This document shows, one piece after another, positions 25,586 to 34,046 of a stretch of 64,000 bases of DNA (the stretch's first letter is position 1; every line of letters begins with the position of its first letter). This DNA is from Microbacterium gallinarum. Its GTDB lineage: Bacteria; Actinomycetota; Actinomycetes; Actinomycetales; Microbacteriaceae. The notes under the pieces were generated by a model. It saw only the letters and a program-made list of their open reading frames with translations, made no database searches and was not told the origin of the DNA. The translations under genes and the position numbers were made by a program. The stretch lies in the NCBI RefSeq assembly GCF_014837165.1, contig NZ_JACSPM010000001.1, positions 702,304 through 766,303 of the forward strand, written 5' to 3'.

Positions 25586-27469
25586 ATGACCACGCAACGG
25601 CCGGCGCGTGCGACATCCAGCGGACACCCGTCCACCATCAAGCGATGGGTGTTCTGGCCCGCCGCGGCCGTCACGCTGGCGTTCAGCGGGTTCGCACTGG
25701 TCACGCCGCATCTCGCCGAGGAGTTCTTCGGCGCGGTGCAGTCGACGATCGTCAATGCGTTCAACTGGTACTACGTGCTGATCGCGGCGTTCTTCGTCGT
25801 CTTCGCGCTGGTCATCGGATTGAGCCGGTTCGGAGACATCCGCCTGGGTGCCGACGACGACGAGCCCGAGTTCTCGCTGGGTGCATGGTTCTCGCTGCTG
25901 TTCGCGGCGGGAATGGGAATCGGGCTCGTGTTCTACGGAGTCAGCGAACCGCTGAGCCACTTCGTCCAACCTCGACCGGGCGTCAGCGGGACGCCCGAGC
26001 AACTGGCGCAGTCGGCACTCAGCCAGACCTACCTGCACTGGGGTGTGCACGCGTGGTCGATCTATGTCGTGGTCGGCCTAGGGCTCGCCTACGCCATTCA
26101 CCGGCGAAAGCGCCCCATCTCGATCCGCTGGTCACTCGAGCCGCTCCTGGGCAAGCGCGTCGAGGGCGCCTGGGGCAATGCGATCGACGTCGTCGCCCTC
26201 GTGGGCACGCTGTTCGGTGTGGCGACATCCCTCGGTCTGGGCGTGCTCCAGATCAGCGCGGGCCTGGATGCCGCGGGCCTGTTCGAGCCGACGGTCCCCG
26301 TGCAGATCGGCATCATCGCCGTGATCACGGCACTCGTGCTCGCGTCGGTGCTGTCGGGCGTGACCAAGGGCATGAAGTGGCTGTCGTCGTTCAACCTGAT
26401 CCTCGCCGGCGTGCTCGTGGTGTATCTGCTGGTGTTCGGCCAGACGGAGTTCCTGCTGCGCGAGTGGGTGCAGTCGATCGGGAACTACATCCAGAACTTC
26501 GTCGGCCTCTCCTTCAATGTCAGCGCGTTCCAAGGCAGCGCCGGTGGAGCCTGGCAGGCGGCCTGGACGTCGTTCTACTGGGGCTGGTGGATCTCCTGGG
26601 CGCCATTCGTCGGCATCTTCATCGCCCGGATCTCGCGGGGCCGCACGGTGCGTCAGTTCGTCGTCGGCGTCATCGTGGTGCCGACGCTCATCACGATTCT
26701 GTGGTTCAGCGTGCTGGGCGGATCGGCGCTGTTCATCGAGTTGACCACCCCGGGCGCCCTCACACAGCCGGACGGCACCGTCAACCTCAACGCGGCGCTG
26801 TTCGAGATGCTCGAGTACATCCCGGGCGCCCCGGTGCTCACCATCGGCGTCATCGTGCTGATCGCCGTCTTCTTCGTGACGTCGTCGGACTCGGGTGCGC
26901 TCGTGATGGCGATGCTCGCGACCGGCGGTCAGATCAGCCCTCGCCGGTGGGTGCGGGCCTTCTTCGCGCTGACCAGCGCCGTCCTCGCGGTGGCTCTCCT
27001 GCTCTCCGGCGGCCTGCAGGCTCTTCAGACCGCCGCGATCATCATCGCGTTGCCGTTCAGCGTTGTGATGCTCCTGATCTGCTGGTCCACGGTCGTCGCT
27101 TTCAGCCGGGAACGTCGCGCCTACGACCGGGCGGCGCGCGCGCAGTTCGTCGACCACATCGGCGAGTACTACGGTCTCGAGGTGGAGGAGCCGAGCGCTC
27201 GGGGAGCGCTCCACGAGCCCTCCTGGATTCGACGGCTCGCGCGCCGCGCCAGCCGACACCCGGACCCGCCAGGCCCCGACATGGGCTACGCCACCGATGG
27301 GCCACCGCGTCACCCGTCGCTGCGAGCTCTCGAGGCCGAGAATGCGGAGCCTCCGGGTGTCCCGACGTCGGATGTGGACCGAGTGGTCGATCACGACCCG
27401 CGCGCCCTCGACGACGTCGACGAGGTACCGGACCGGGAGATCGACCATGGCGGCGATCCCCTGCGTTAG
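25586..27469 (+). CDS. BCCT family betaine/choline/carnitine transporter
   Basis: This 627-residue sodium- or proton-coupled carrier for glycine betaine-like compatible solutes has twelve predicted membrane segments. Visible family motifs are GMGIGLVFYGVSEPLSHF in segment 3 (sodium site and unwound helix) and WISWAPFVGIFIARISRGRTVR in segment 8 (aromatic substrate box). A hydrophilic C-terminal tail of about 110 residues (from FSRERRAYDRAARAQF) is longer than usual and rich in Arg, Asp and Glu; in BetP such a tail senses osmotic stress. It has its own leaderless promoter. Confidence 0.93.
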   Translation: MTTQRPARATSSGHPSTIKRWVFWPAAAVTLAFSGFALVTPHLAEEFFGAVQSTIVNAFNWYYVLIAAFFVVFALVIGLSRFGDIRLGADDDEPEFSLGAWFSLLFAAGMGIGLVFYGVSEPLSHFVQPRPGVSGTPEQLAQSALSQTYLHWGVHAWSIYVVVGLGLAYAIHRRKRPISIRWSLEPLLGKRVEGAWGNAIDVVALVGTLFGVATSLGLGVLQISAGLDAAGLFEPTVPVQIGIIAVITALVLASVLSGVTKGMKWLSSFNLILAGVLVVYLLVFGQTEFLLREWVQSIGNYIQNFVGLSFNVSAFQGSAGGAWQAAWTSFYWGWWISWAPFVGIFIARISRGRTVRQFVVGVIVVPTLITILWFSVLGGSALFIELTTPGALTQPDGTVNLNAALFEMLEYIPGAPVLTIGVIVLIAVFFVTSSDSGALVMAMLATGGQISPRRWVRAFFALTSAVLAVALLLSGGLQALQTAAIIIALPFSVVMLLICWSTVVAFSRERRAYDRAARAQFVDHIGEYYGLEVEEPSARGALHEPSWIRRLARRASRHPDPPGPDMGYATDGPPRHPSLRALEAENAEPPGVPTSDVDRVVDHDPRALDDVDEVPDREIDHGGDPLR

Positions 27470-27490
27470 CGGCGCACGCCAGCGCAGAGA

Positions 27491-27524
27491 AGGGGCGGCC
27501 CGGTCAACCGACCGGACCGCCCCT
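27491..27524. terminator. bidirectional terminator between convergent BCCT and GH43 genes
   Basis: AGGGGCGGCCCGGTC (27491-27505) and GACCGGACCGCCCCT (27510-27524) pair at 14 of 15 positions around an AACC loop, with CTTTC following. It lies between the two convergent stop codons and serves both. Confidence 0.85.
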
Positions 27525-27532
27525 CTTTCAGG

Positions 27533-30500
27533 TCAGCCGCAGCTGCGTGCGGCGTACTCGGCTTCGAGCGGGAACGTGACCATTTCGCCCCCGACCGTCG
27601 CCGATGCCTCGACCGCGATCTCATCAGCTGGTACCGACGCCTGGCGCGAGCTGAAGGCGTGCGCCACCGTCTTGCCCGGCGCGAGGGGTGCGAGCGCCTT
27701 CGACCCGAACGCCGTGGAGAGCTTCAGCGTGACCGGCACATCGTCGTCGTTCGTGGCCTGTGCGGTCAGCACCACCTTGCCGGCGACGCAGCGGGTCTGC
27801 GCTGTCACACTCACCTCCAGCGACGGGTCCGCCTCCTCCAGCACGCCCAGGCGAGCCAGCTGAAGGCTCAGTGCACGCTCGGGCGCGTCGATCTGGTTCT
27901 GCGTTCCGAGCGTCGCGGCCGCAGCGGCCTCTGCGTCGGCGAGCATCTCCTCGAGCTCGGTCCACTCCTCGGCCGGGTAGTCGGCCTCGTCCAGCGTGCC
28001 GGCGTGGGCGATCGCCGCCTCCAGGTCGCTCTCATCGAGCGGGAGGTTCTGCGACGTCAGCGTGTCACTCAGCAGGTAGTGGTCGAAGTCGACGTGGCCA
28101 CCTGCCTGCTGGGTCGCGTAGTTGAACAGGCCGACCCGGTGTCCCATGAAGTGGGTGAGGGTGCCGTCCAAGGTCTGCGGCCCCACGCGGTTGCCGAGCT
28201 GCTGCCACGTGATGCCGTCCAGGCTGTAGTAGAACGTCGTCCACAGCTGTCCGACCGGGTTCGCGAAGTCGAGGTCCGCCTTGAGGTGAACCTCGGTCGC
28301 CGATCCGAGACTCGCCGTCGTACCGGGCAGGAACGACTCGATCGCAGCCTGGTCGATGGCCGTGGTGAAGGGCTGGGTCCGGTTCACGACGCCGACGGTG
28401 TTGACGCCGCCCACGCGCTTGACCGCCACGTACGAGAAGCCGCGGTTGTACGCCGCGAGTCCTGCGACGTCGCCGTCCTTCATGCCCGAGATCTCCAGCT
28501 TGGTCTCCGCCGATTGCCGCGGGCCGAAGGTGCGCTGCGAGAGCGTGTTGCGCGCCTCCTCGAGGTACGCGGCCTCGTCATCGTTCGCGAGCTTGAGGTG
28601 CTTCATGTTGCCCGTGAGGACCTTGCCCGTGGTGAGACGCAGCCAGCCGTCGCGGTCGGTGAGCGACCAGTAGCGGTTGTCGGGGGCGTGGTTCCACTCC
28701 CACGGCAGCGCCAGGCGTGAGCCGTTCGGCGCGATCTCGTCGGGATGCGGCGCCTCGACGGAGACCGGGCGTCCCTTGAGCGACACGTCATCGACCTTGA
28801 AGTCCATCAGGTGGGTGTCCGGTGCCGTCGAGGGCGTGCTGGTCCACGGCGTCTCGATGAAGATGCGCATCGACGACAGGCTCTGCGATGCCGGAACCGT
28901 GAAGCTGCCCGAGATCGTCGCCCACTGCCCGCGGGTGGCGGTGACGCTTGCGAGGTTCGTGAACGTGCTGCTGCCGTACCGCGCGGTCGCGATGAACTGC
29001 TTCGTGGCCGGGCTGTTCGGATTCTCGTACTTGACCTTCGCGGAGATGTCGTAGGTGACGTTGTGCTGCACCTTGCCCGACACATCCTGCGCCGGACCGG
29101 ATCCGGTGGTGGTGCGTCCCGTGACCTGCACGGAGCTCGCGCCGGACGCGGCATCCGTCGACGATGTGAGCGTCGCAGTGTCGTTCACGATCCAGCCGGT
29201 CGTGCCGTCTTCGAAACCGGGGTTGGCGAAGAGCTCCACACCGACGAGGGATTCGTCGATGTCCGGAGCCGCGGGGATCTGCCAGTCCTCGTCCATGTAC
29301 GCGCGGTGCGGCGCGTCGTTGTCGAAGTCGTCCGACACGACGATGCTCTTCTGCCGCTCGTAGAGCTCCTCTTCGGGAGAGAGCTCGATCGGCTTGGCGA
29401 ACGCCCCGTTGACCGGGACGGCGCCGTTGTTGCCGAAGGTGGGCCACCCGTCGGACCAGGTCGCCGGGATGAGGGCCGGGATGCGGCCGATGGGGAACGT
29501 GTCGCGGAAGAACATTCCCGACCAGTCGGTCGTGCCGTTCTCCCCTGCGATCGGGACGAGGCTGCCCTGAGCGAAGCCGTTCGAGTTCAGGACGCCCTTC
29601 GCCTCGTACGGGTTGCTGCCGTCGGCCGTCGCGTACCTGCCGAGGAGCTCGTCGGAGCGGAACAGCGCGACCTGCCGGCCCTGACCCGAGGGCCAGGTGA
29701 TGATCACGATGTAGTACTTGCCGTCGATGTACTGCACCTGCGCACCCTCGAAGAGGCCGCCGATGAAGGAGGCGCCCGGGTAGTCGGAGGTGCGGAGTAT
29801 CTGCGGGTACTCCGCGACGACGGTCTTCATGTCGCTGCTCAGCTTGACGGCGCTCGTCGAGCCCGAGCCGTAGAAGATGTACGGCGTCCCGTCGACGTCG
29901 AAGAAGAGCGACGGGTCGTGGAACGCGCGGCCGAGCGCGATGCGCTCCCACGAGCCGTTGTCGATGTCTTCCGTGACGTAGAGGTACGAGCCGCCCAGGT
30001 TGTTGGTGTTGAACGCGACGTACCACTTGCCGTCGTGGTACCGGATGGACGACGCCCACTGGCCCTGCCCGTACGACGACTGGCCGTTGCGCAGCGAGAA
30101 CGAGTCGCTGATGTCCGCGCGGTCGAAGACGTAGTTGACGATCTCCCAGTTCACGAGGTCGTACGACTTCATGATCGGCGCACCCGGGCTGAGATGCATC
30201 GTGGTGCTGATCATGTAGTAGATGTCGCGGCCCTCGTCGTTCTCGGACGCGGGAATCCGCTCGACCGAGACGTCGGGGACGTCGGCGTTCATGAGCGGCA
30301 CGGTGTAGGTGCCGTCGCCCTTGTCTGTGGAGGTGTAGCCGGATGCCGGGTTCCACGGCTCCGCGGCCTGTGCCGGAAGCGCGGCGGGAGCCAGCAGAAG
30401 CCCTGCGGCGATCGCGGTGGCGCCGGTGATCGCGATCGAGCGCAGCCCCCGTCGGGGACGGGATCGGTGGGTGTCGGTTTCAGTGAGGCGCGACCGGCGC

Positions 30501-30538
30501 GCGTGGCGCGGGGGCCGTGGAGCGGATGCCTGAGACAA
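27533..30538 (-). CDS. secreted multidomain GH43 glycosidase with CBM and Cys-bracketed C-terminal domain
   Basis: This 1001-residue exported enzyme is predicted to act on arabinan- or xylan-type polymers. Order: Arg-rich signal peptide (1-59); GH43 five-bladed propeller (about 75-400) with Asp89 (ADVPDV, general base), Asp208 (FHDPS) and Glu264 (GLFEGA, acid); CBM4/9-like module (about 437-590); concanavalin-like GH43 C-terminal domain (about 610-835); helical FIVAR-like linker (about 845-905); and a C-terminal domain bounded by two Cys 83 residues apart (917 and 1000). The TTG start at 30538 is preceded by GAAGGAGAG. It lies downstream of the small secreted protein gene on the same strand. 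Confidence 0.88.
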   Translation of the reverse strand: MSQASAPRPPRHARRSRLTETDTHRSRPRRGLRSIAITGATAIAAGLLLAPAALPAQAAEPWNPASGYTSTDKGDGTYTVPLMNADVPDVSVERIPASENDEGRDIYYMISTTMHLSPGAPIMKSYDLVNWEIVNYVFDRADISDSFSLRNGQSSYGQGQWASSIRYHDGKWYVAFNTNNLGGSYLYVTEDIDNGSWERIALGRAFHDPSLFFDVDGTPYIFYGSGSTSAVKLSSDMKTVVAEYPQILRTSDYPGASFIGGLFEGAQVQYIDGKYYIVIITWPSGQGRQVALFRSDELLGRYATADGSNPYEAKGVLNSNGFAQGSLVPIAGENGTTDWSGMFFRDTFPIGRIPALIPATWSDGWPTFGNNGAVPVNGAFAKPIELSPEEELYERQKSIVVSDDFDNDAPHRAYMDEDWQIPAAPDIDESLVGVELFANPGFEDGTTGWIVNDTATLTSSTDAASGASSVQVTGRTTTGSGPAQDVSGKVQHNVTYDISAKVKYENPNSPATKQFIATARYGSSTFTNLASVTATRGQWATISGSFTVPASQSLSSMRIFIETPWTSTPSTAPDTHLMDFKVDDVSLKGRPVSVEAPHPDEIAPNGSRLALPWEWNHAPDNRYWSLTDRDGWLRLTTGKVLTGNMKHLKLANDDEAAYLEEARNTLSQRTFGPRQSAETKLEISGMKDGDVAGLAAYNRGFSYVAVKRVGGVNTVGVVNRTQPFTTAIDQAAIESFLPGTTASLGSATEVHLKADLDFANPVGQLWTTFYYSLDGITWQQLGNRVGPQTLDGTLTHFMGHRVGLFNYATQQAGGHVDFDHYLLSDTLTSQNLPLDESDLEAAIAHAGTLDEADYPAEEWTELEEMLADAEAAAAATLGTQNQIDAPERALSLQLARLGVLEEADPSLEVSVTAQTRCVAGKVVLTAQATNDDDVPVTLKLSTAFGSKALAPLAPGKTVAHAFSSRQASVPADEIAVEASATVGGEMVTFPLEAEYAARSCG

Positions 30539-30613
30539 CGGTTCTCTCCTTCAGTCAGGCGTGCGGGGAGGCGCCGGTCGCGGTTCGACGGCGCTGTCGA
30601 GTGGAGCGGGGAT

Positions 30614-30647
30614 CGGGAGGGGCGGGGGCGGGGGGCCGCCCCTCCCG
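30614..30647 (-). terminator. 12-bp GC hairpin between secreted-protein and GH43 genes
   Basis: A 12-bp stem (30614-30625 with 30636-30647) with a 10-base G-rich loop lies 20 bases downstream of the 206-residue protein's stop on the minus strand. It may terminate or attenuate transcription into the GH43 gene; no separate promoter for that gene was identified. Confidence 0.6.
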
Positions 30648-30667
30648 CGGTGAGGAAGCCGGTCGGA

Positions 30668-31288
30668 TCAGAACGCGCCTTCCCACAGGGTGAGGGTGAG
30701 GGTCGCCGAGTAGCTGCCCGGGGCGACGTCGACCGGGGTCTTCAGGACGAGGTCGGCGTTCGCGTCCCACGTGCCGACCGCGCGAGCGCCGCTGGAGTCG
30801 ATGGCCATGGAGAGGAACTCCTCGCCCTCGAGTCCGACGTTGTTGGGCGCCTCGTCGAAGACGGTGCCGACCTCGGGGCCTTCGGCGACCTCGCCGTCGG
30901 CCTCAGTGAGCAGGCGCGGGGTCCAGCCGAGGTGCTCCGGGCCGAGGTCGGGGGCACCGGCGGCGGTGAAGGCCGACGACTGTCCCGTCACGTACCAGAA
31001 CACACCGTCGGGCACTTCCTCGCGGTCGTCCGAGACGGTGACCGTCGGGAGCACGCCGACGAACTCGCGCAGGTCGGCGTCCTGCGACGCAACCTCCGTG
31101 AGCGCCGCCGAGTTCGAGGCGACGCTCATCGTGAGGGCGCCGACCGGCGGCAGCGCCGCGATGTCGACGGTGACGTCGACCGCGTCGTCGCCGACTTCGT
31201 CTGCGATCGCCGCGCCGGCGACGCCGAGCAGCAGCATCCCCCCGACTGCTCCCGCGGCGAGCCGCCCCATCATGCCTGTCTTCTTCAT
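30668..31288 (-). CDS. secreted protein of 206 residues, possibly WxL-like
   Basis: A typical signal peptide (MKKTGMMGRLAAGAVGGMLLLGVAGAAIADE, cleavage near residue 29) is followed by an all-beta, acidic sequence. It includes ALTMSVASNSAALTEVAS, SDDREEVPDGVFWYVTGQSS and a final strand pair (PVDVAPGSYSATLTLTLWEG). The ending recalls WxL-domain proteins that bind cell walls, but the diagnostic motif is not clearly present. It lies between two GH43 genes on the same strand, so a role at the cell surface in polysaccharide use is inferred. There is no enzymatic motif. Confidence 0.65.
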   Translation of the reverse strand: MKKTGMMGRLAAGAVGGMLLLGVAGAAIADEVGDDAVDVTVDIAALPPVGALTMSVASNSAALTEVASQDADLREFVGVLPTVTVSDDREEVPDGVFWYVTGQSSAFTAAGAPDLGPEHLGWTPRLLTEADGEVAEGPEVGTVFDEAPNNVGLEGEEFLSMAIDSSGARAVGTWDANADLVLKTPVDVAPGSYSATLTLTLWEGAF

Positions 31289-31400
31289 CTTGCTGTCTCC
31301 GATCTGCCGCGTCGCGCTGCGCCGCGGGGTGATGCCTGCGGCCGGATCGTCCGGACGCTCACGGTCCTCGCACGGAGGCGCGGACCGCAGGTGGATGGGT

Positions 31401-31430
31401 GGGGTGGCGGCCGGTCACGACCGCCACCCC
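31401..31430 (-). terminator. terminator after the second GH43 gene
   Basis: A perfect 10-bp stem (GGGGTGGCGG at 31401-31410 with CCGCCACCCC at 31421-31430) and 10-base loop lie 10 bases beyond the stop of the GH43 gene on the minus strand. Confidence 0.75.
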
Positions 31431-31439
31431 GGTTGCGCG

Positions 31440-33866
31440 TCAGCCGCAGCTGTGCGCGCCGTAGGCCGCCTCGACGACCCCGGTCAGTGCTTCGCCGCCG
31501 ACGGTCGCCGACGCCGACACCGTCGCGGCGCCCGCCGTGACGGTGGCCAGGCGCGTGGTGAACGCGTTCGAGACCGTCTTGCCGGCCGCGACCGTCACCG
31601 ACTTCGAGCCGAACGCGGTCGCCACCGATGCGGTGACCGGAACGTCCTCGCCGTTGGTGACCTTGACCGTCAGCACCGACTTGCCGGCGACGCAGCGCGA
31701 TGCCGCCTCGGCGGTGACGTCGAGCGAGCGCTCATCGGCCTCGGTGAACGACAGCGTGTCGAGCTCGAACAGGTCGCCGGTCCCACCGCTGTAGGTGAAG
31801 AAGACGTCCTGGGTTCCCGTCGCGCCGGAGAGGTCCGCCGACAGCTCGGTCCACTCGCCGACCGCACCCGTCACGGGGAGGGTGCCCACGACCGGGCCGG
31901 TCTCGCTGCCCGTGCGGACGGAGATGGACCCACCGGCCTGGAGCGGCTTGACCTTGACCGTCACCTCAGCGGCTCCGGCGTCGCCGAAGTCGACCGAAGA
32001 CAGCGCGGTCCAGTCGCCGTTGTCGATGTCCTTCACGACGAGGTTCGGAGCCTCCGCGCCGAACTGCGCGGAGCCGTTCGTGACCTTCTGGGTCGCGATG
32101 CCCTTGCTCCAGCCGAAGGTCTCGGCCTCGAAGGTGCGGAACGGATCGAAGTCGCGCACCTGCTGGACGCCGGCGTAGGTGCCCACGACCTGCTGGATGG
32201 TGCCGTCTGCGTTGAACGCCAGCTCCTGGATGTGCGGGCTGCGGTACCCCTGCGTCGTGTTGCCGTTGATCCGCTTGTTGAGCGTGGGGGCGTGGTACGT
32301 GAAGTAGTACTTGCCCTCGAACTCGAAGACGGACTGGTGGTTGTTCCCGCCGGTGCCCGTCCCGAAGAACTGCGACTGGTTCGGGAAGAGCACTCCGACG
32401 TACTTCTCCTTCGGGAAGTTGGTCGGGCTGTCCGACATCATGTAGGGGATCTGGCCTCCGCCCGGGTACCCGGGAAGCGGCGTCTGGTTGCCGCCGAAGT
32501 CGATGCCGCCGAAGTGCGACGAGTAGGTGAGGTAGTACTTGCCCTCACGCTCGAACACGTGCGCGGCCTCGAACGACACGGGAGTGTCGACGACCATTGC
32601 CGAGCCCTTGGTGGTGACCATGTCGTCCTCGAGCTCGATGACCCGGATGTTCTTCGGGTTGTTGTAGCGCTCGGCCGCGGGCAGGCTCGTCGAGGCGGGA
32701 CCGCCGCCGAAGTACAGGTAGTTCTTCCCGTCCTTGTCGACGAGCGGAGCCGGGTCGAACTTCCACGCGACGTCCTCGGCACCCGGCGTCGAGCCGTTGA
32801 TCAGCGTGCTGGTGCGCTCGCTGATCCAGGGACCGAGCGGGCTCTCACCCGTGATGACGTTGCTCGAGCCGCCGCCGTTGGCGTAGTAGAGGAAGTACTT
32901 CTCCTCGCCGTCGACGACCTTCTTCGCGAAGCCGGGAGCCCACGAGTTGCCGGTGAATGGCGCCACGCCCTGCGGGCCGGCGACCTGGATCTCACCGTGG
33001 TCGGTCCAGTTCACGAGGTCCTCCGAAGAGATCAGCGTGATCTGGTTGATGTTGCCGTAGTTGATCGACGGCGAGATGCCGGTGATCGGGTCGGGTGCGT
33101 ACCCCTGCGTGTCGTTCGTCATGAACATGTAGACGCGGCCGTCCTCGGCGTAGCCGAAGCCGTCGGCACCGAACTTGTGACCGATCAGCGGGTTGTGCTC
33201 GCCGGGGATCTTGCCGACGACCTCGATGGTCTTCGAGGGCGGCGGCGGCGGGGGCGTGCCGATCAGCGAGACGTCGTCGACGACGAAGTCCATGAGGTGC
33301 GTGTTGGGATCCGACGACGGGGTGGCCGTCCACGGCGTCTCGATGAACAGGCGCGCGGTCGCGACGCTCTGGCCGGCCGGCACGGTGAACGTCGAGTTGA
33401 TGTAGCCCCACTGGCCCCGCGCCGGGGTCGTGCTGGCGAGGTTGGTGTACGTGCTGCCGCCGTAGTGCATGGTGGCGAAGAACTGCTTGGTGGCAGGGCT
33501 GCTCGGGTTGTCGTACTTGACCCGAGCCTTGATGCTGTAGGTCTGGCCTGCCTGGATCTTGCCGCTCAGATCCTGCATCGGACCCGAGCCCGTCGTCTGC
33601 CGTCCTGTGATCTGCACGGCGGACGCGCCGGCGTACGCGTCACTGACGATCGACAGGGTGCCGCCGTCACTGCCGTTCCCGTTGTTGACGAACCAGCCGT
33701 CGAGGCCGGCTTCGAATCCGCCGTTCACGATGAGCTCTTCGTCGGCGGCGGTCGCGGGAGCCGCGAGGCCGCTGACGATGAGCGCTGTCGCGGCGACGGC
33801 CGCGCCTATGACGCCTGCCATCCTGCGGCGTACGGCCGCACGATGCGTGATCTCCCTGGTGGTCAA
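31440..33866 (-). CDS. secreted GH43 glycosidase with N-terminal CBM, CBM6-like module and Cys-bracketed C-terminal domain
   Basis: This 808-residue exported enzyme has: signal peptide (1-41); CBM4/9-like module (about 45-200) closely similar to that of the GH43 protein at 27533, but here N-terminal; a six-Pro linker; GH43 propeller (about 210-560) with HKFGADG (base region), KFDPAPLVDKDG and SFEAAHVFEREG (acid region); CBM6-like module (FEAETFGWSKGI onwards, about 585-715); and the C-terminal domain with Cys 82 residues apart (725 and 807). The start is TTG 33866 after GAGGAGGAG. It is predicted to release arabinose or arabino-oligosaccharides outside the cell. Promoter elements are shared with the GH43 gene at 42424. 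Confidence 0.88.
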   Translation of the reverse strand: MTTREITHRAAVRRRMAGVIGAAVAATALIVSGLAAPATAADEELIVNGGFEAGLDGWFVNNGNGSDGGTLSIVSDAYAGASAVQITGRQTTGSGPMQDLSGKIQAGQTYSIKARVKYDNPSSPATKQFFATMHYGGSTYTNLASTTPARGQWGYINSTFTVPAGQSVATARLFIETPWTATPSSDPNTHLMDFVVDDVSLIGTPPPPPPSKTIEVVGKIPGEHNPLIGHKFGADGFGYAEDGRVYMFMTNDTQGYAPDPITGISPSINYGNINQITLISSEDLVNWTDHGEIQVAGPQGVAPFTGNSWAPGFAKKVVDGEEKYFLYYANGGGSSNVITGESPLGPWISERTSTLINGSTPGAEDVAWKFDPAPLVDKDGKNYLYFGGGPASTSLPAAERYNNPKNIRVIELEDDMVTTKGSAMVVDTPVSFEAAHVFEREGKYYLTYSSHFGGIDFGGNQTPLPGYPGGGQIPYMMSDSPTNFPKEKYVGVLFPNQSQFFGTGTGGNNHQSVFEFEGKYYFTYHAPTLNKRINGNTTQGYRSPHIQELAFNADGTIQQVVGTYAGVQQVRDFDPFRTFEAETFGWSKGIATQKVTNGSAQFGAEAPNLVVKDIDNGDWTALSSVDFGDAGAAEVTVKVKPLQAGGSISVRTGSETGPVVGTLPVTGAVGEWTELSADLSGATGTQDVFFTYSGGTGDLFELDTLSFTEADERSLDVTAEAASRCVAGKSVLTVKVTNGEDVPVTASVATAFGSKSVTVAAGKTVSNAFTTRLATVTAGAATVSASATVGGEALTGVVEAAYGAHSCG

Positions 33867-33879
33867 GGTCTCCTCCTCA

Positions 33880-33898
33880 TTGATCGATCAACCTCGGT
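33880..33898 (-). promoter_or_regulatory. palindromic operator-like element in the GH43 leader
   Basis: TTGATCGATCAA (33880-33891) is a perfect 12-bp palindrome with central CG, followed on the plus strand by CCTCGG. The minus-strand block reading CCGAGGTTGAT matches the leader of the GH43 gene at 42424 at 16 of 18 positions. It is likely a LacI-type site 14 bases upstream of the start codon. Confidence 0.65.
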
Positions 33899-34006
33899 CC
33901 GCCTGCACCGCGTGGGACGCGGGGGGACGTGGGGCGGGCACTGGTTTCCCCTTGCCTCAGATCTGCTGAGCACTGCTGCGTGCGACCCGACCCCAATGGC
34001 GGTTTC

Positions 34007-34039
34007 TCGCATGTTAGCGGTCACAGCATCCCGAGACAA
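34007..34039 (-). promoter_or_regulatory. promoter of GH43 gene with shared operator over the -10 box
   Basis: On the minus strand: TTGTCT (34039-34034), 17 bases, TAACAT (34016-34011). The block TGTGACCGCTAACATGCGA (34025-34007) covers the -10 box, is nearly palindromic (TGTGA/TAACA) and recurs exactly at 42544-42526 before another GH43 gene with the same 17-base spacing. LacI-type repression of both genes is inferred. Confidence 0.8.
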
Positions 34040-34046
34040 TACCTAG

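Noticed and set aside
28745..31540. Plus-strand frame of 931 codons opposite the GH43 gene
   Set aside because: Valine/Arg/Asp-rich shadow with no recognisable domain; the opposite strand has clear GH43 catalytic motifs.
33864..33881. Mini-gene ATGAGGAGGAGACCTTGA with three rare Arg codons before the GH43 start (minus strand)
   Set aside because: The AGGAGGAG is simply the Shine-Dalgarno sequence of the TTG start; a leader peptide is not needed to explain it.
30771..34046. Plus-strand frame of 1091 codons
   Set aside because: Shadow of the second GH43 gene and the small secreted protein; composition is unlike a real protein.
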